Below, one piece after another: positions 20,652 through 23,001 of a stretch of 23,001 nt of DNA (its first letter is position 1; the number at the start of each line of letters is the position of its first letter). This stretch comes from Pelomyxa schiedti (taxonomy: Eukaryota > Evosea > Pelobiontida > Pelomyxidae). A program made the position numbers and the translations under genes. The stretch spans positions 1-23,001 of the forward strand of contig JAHLWZ010001063.1 of assembly GCA_020536535.1 (NCBI GenBank), read 5' to 3'. The notes beneath the pieces are model-generated. The model ran no database searches. It was given only the letters and a program-made list of their open reading frames with translations, and was not told the origin of the DNA.

Positions 20652-20938
20652 TGTATACTCTTGTTGTAAGATTCAGATGTTCGACAGGGAGTTACAGCAG
20701 AAACAGCACAAAATGACACATAGGAATGCGCCCGCGAGTAGATCTTATGAAGCCGCAAAACACGACAAAAATTCCGGTGACACCACTGCCTCCATCACGT
20801 GCTGGAGCTTGTTCAAAAAAATTCGGAAAAATAAGAATTTTTTTTTTCATCGAATGAACAGAGACTGGGAGAAGTGCGTGAAGCAATCGACACAGGGGCG
20901 AGTGGTGTGAGTGCATACGGGGGTTTTTTTTTTGTTGG
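20652..20938 (-). promoter_or_regulatory. Upstream region of the acidic secreted gene, with CACGTG site
   Basis: This 287-nt spacer follows the MORN gene. A CACGTG palindrome lies at 20796-20801, about 145 nt before the ATG at 20651, a position similar to the one upstream of calreticulin. Homopolymer runs are present near 20838-20847 and 20922-20932. No gene is seen here; the plus-strand open frame across it is antisense to the gene start and not protein-like. Confidence 0.4.
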
Positions 20939-23001
20939 TTATGGCTCTTGGGGCTTGGGAGGAATTATGGTTGTTTAGGATTTGTTTGTGGAGTTAACCA
21001 AACTACTCACGGGTTCTGTATCTTGTTTCTGATGCTGCATCTTCATGGTTGCTAGTTCCCGTTGTAATGACAGTTTTTCCTTTTCTGCTTGGGCTCTCTT
21101 GACTTCGGATTCTTCAAAGGCTTTGCGGTAGAATTCTACTGATCCAGAGGAGGCACTTGAAGTAAGAGCATTGCCCTTTGCTGGTGCCATGCCAGTATTG
21201 ACTTCGAGGGAAGTAGTGCATACAGAGTCCATTGGAACATCTAATGTTAGACGCAATTGATGCGAGGTAGAAATAACAAATAAGCAAAAGAATTACAATA
21301 GTGAAAAGAAAAACCTTTGTGGTCTTTAACACCTTTCTGAGCAGTTGGCAGACAACACATTGGTTCTGATGCATCAGCCTCGCCCTCCCACTCTCCTTCC
21401 ACCACACGTCCATCATCAAATTTATGCTCCCCAAGGCCAAAGATAACTCCATCCTTCCAAGTTCCAGAATGGTAAGCTCCACTATTCCAGCGGAACGTTC
21501 CTTGCCCATGAAAGTTACCATTGAGAAAATCACCTACATACTTGTCCCCATTTGGCCAACTGTGCTCTCCCTTGCCAGTTCGTTGGCCTGCTTGCCAGTC
21601 GCCAGTATACATTTCACCATTTGCCCATTTGAAAGAACCTTTGCCTTCCCTGATGCCATTCACCCAGTCACCAGCATAGTAAGAGCCATCCATAAAGTGT
21701 AGTTCACCCTGCCCAGAAGGGTTTCCATTCTTCCAGTAACCCTTGTACGTTGCATTGCCACAAATCAAAACTCCATGTCCCTCCCTTTTCCCTGCCACAA
21801 ATTCACCCTCATACCACTCCCCACTCGGTATGAACTCTGTTCCATGTCCATGTGGGAGGCCGTGTGCGAATTCCCCACTGTAAAACTTGCCATCAGTTGA
21901 GAGAAGCGTGCCGTTTCCATGACTCTTCCCTTTCTCATACGACCCAATATAAACAGCTCCATTCTCCATGATTTCATGTCCCTTCCCAGACATAGCACCA
22001 GCAGCCCAAGTCCCAGTGTACACCCTGGCCAGTGGGTACGGGAATTGCACATTAGGCCCATTCGCAGCAGCAGCAGCACCACCACCACCATTAGCATTAG
22101 AATTAGAATTAGCAGGAGCAATAGCAGCACAAGAAGTTGTATTCCCACTAGGAGGACAAACAGCCGGAGTACCACAAGAAGCCTCATTTGCCACATTCCC
22201 AGCACCACCCTTGTCCTTTTCCTTTTCCTTGTCCTTGTCCTTGTCACTGTCCCTGAGAGTCCAAATCGCGGTGCCCCTGCCGTTCTTCTCGCCCTCCAGG
22301 AAGGTCCCGGTGTACAGCTCGCCGTCGGGCCTGACTTCCAGGCCGTGGCCGGTCCTCGCGTTGGAGTACCAGTCGCCGTCGTACTTCCTGCCGTCGGGCC
22401 ACGTGTAGCAGCCGCGGCCGTGCTGCAGGCCCTCGCTGAACTGCCCCTGGTACACGGCGCCGTCGGGCCAGCGGTGCTTGCCGTAGCCCGACTCGGCGTC
22501 GTCCTTCCAGCTGCCCTTGTAGACGCCTTGGTCGGCCCAGGTGTAGACGCCGCGGCCGTGCTTGCGGTCGTGCAGGTAGTCGCCGCGGTAGACGTCGCCG
22601 TTGGGCCAGCGGTGGGTGCCGAGCCCCGTGCGGCGGTCGTTCTCCCAGTCGCCCTCGTAGACCCGGCCGTCGGGCCACGTGTACGTGCCCTTGCCGTGCC
22701 GCTTCTCCGCCTTCCACTCGCCTTCGTAGACCTCCCCCCCTTCGTAGGCCACGCGCCTGCTTGTAGTCGGCACCGTGGCCAACGGTGCGGCCGCGGCGGT
22801 GGTCGTGTTGTTGTTGTTGTTGTTGTTGTTGTCGGTCGCAGGAGAAGGAGTGGGGGAGGGGGTGGGCGCGGGGGACGGGGCCGCGGGCACCACGGGTGTG
22901 GGTGCAGTTGTGAGCGTTGACGCCGCGGTTGCCGGAGCGGGCGCCGGCGACGGCGGGGGAGGCGCGGGGCCAGGGGGAGGCGGAGGCGGGGGAACTGGGG
23001 G
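20939..23001 (-). CDS. MORN-repeat protein with C-terminal coiled coil (N-terminus beyond window)
   Basis: MORN proteins bind membranes or build scaffolds, for example in cilia, cell cortex or phosphoinositide signalling. The frame is open from the window edge at 23001 with no ATG, so the start lies to the right. Exons are 23001-21315, 21240-21011 and 20953-20939, giving 643 residues in the window. The last intron (57 nt) has a perfect GTGAGT donor. Without it the frame would stop at 20975 instead. A Pro/Ala-rich N-terminus and eight Asn precede repeats of the form YxGxW....xGxGxxxxxxG. I count seven (about 22731-22260), a linker with a KDKDKEKEKDK run and Asn/Ala/Gly-rich stretches (about 22260-22030), then nine more plus a partial one (about 22025-21375). 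The C-terminal exon encodes a charged heptad-like helix (FYRKAFEESEVKRAQAEKEK). No kinase domain is present, and cellular role is unknown. Confidence 0.88.
22805..22831. repeat. GTT trinucleotide repeat encoding poly-Asn
   Basis: The plus strand carries tandem GTT units, read on the minus strand as AAC codons that give eight consecutive Asn in the MORN protein. The tract is uninterrupted, so length variation between strains is likely. Confidence 0.85.

Noticed and set aside
21919-22920. Plus-strand open frame of 333 codons opposite the MORN gene
   Set aside because: It is a by-product of GC-rich codon use in the MORN repeats. Its product is Val/Ala/Arg/Gly-rich repetitive sequence that mirrors the repeat period.
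1-23001. Prokaryotic features: CRISPR arrays, operons, insertion sequences, Shine-Dalgarno sites
   Set aside because: The window is intron-rich eukaryotic DNA. No spaced direct repeats, transposase frames or terminal inverted repeats were seen.
1-23001. tRNA or rRNA genes
   Set aside because: No GGTTCGAATCC-like T-loop with paired acceptor arms and no conserved rRNA segment was noticed by eye; a tRNAscan-SE run would be decisive.

Overview
The window is eukaryotic nuclear DNA, most likely from a unicellular protist with a compact genome. Every gene I could assemble needs spliceosomal introns. Most of these are only 38-58 nt long, have GT...AG ends, and often carry a CTAAC/CTAAT-like branch site. 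Intergenic gaps are about 65-310 nt. TAA, TAG and TGA all act as stops, so the standard code fits. I cannot place the organism more precisely from sequence alone.

Layout, left to right. (1) Positions 1-301, minus strand: first exon of a proline-rich protein whose first intron holds a 75-nt homopolymer and runs off the window. (2) 600-2892, plus strand: an 11-exon ADP-ribosylglycohydrolase with a long uncharacterised N-terminal extension. (3) 2958-4074, minus: a small secreted protein resembling a beta-propeller fragment. (4) 4156-17866, minus: the dominant feature, an 8-exon gene for a giant RNF213/mysterin-type AAA+ E3 ubiquitin ligase of about 4,460 residues. (5) 18177-19792, minus: a 7-exon calreticulin ending in KHEL. 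(6) 20041-20651, minus: a small secreted, highly acidic four-cysteine protein. (7) 20939-23001, minus: a MORN-repeat protein whose N-terminus lies beyond the right edge.

I reconstructed exon junctions by hand from frame, phase and splice consensus. For the five complete multi-exon genes and the window part of the MORN gene, the joined coding length is a multiple of three. Conserved motifs are restored across junctions, for example the AAA3 Walker B of the RNF213-like protein and the GDAFGFPVEG motif of the glycohydrolase. The small propeller-like gene has the least certain boundaries.

Three neighbouring genes act in or pass through the secretory pathway: calreticulin, the acidic protein and the propeller-like protein. 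Calreticulin and the acidic gene both have a CACGTG palindrome about 130-150 nt upstream of the start. The RNF213-like protein keeps the two ATPase sites and the RZ zinc finger but shows no RING finger. The RZ finger carries a CxxC knuckle where known members have C-x3-H. An ADP-ribosylglycohydrolase two genes away from a giant ubiquitin ligase is suggestive of linked modification chemistry, but there is no direct evidence for this.
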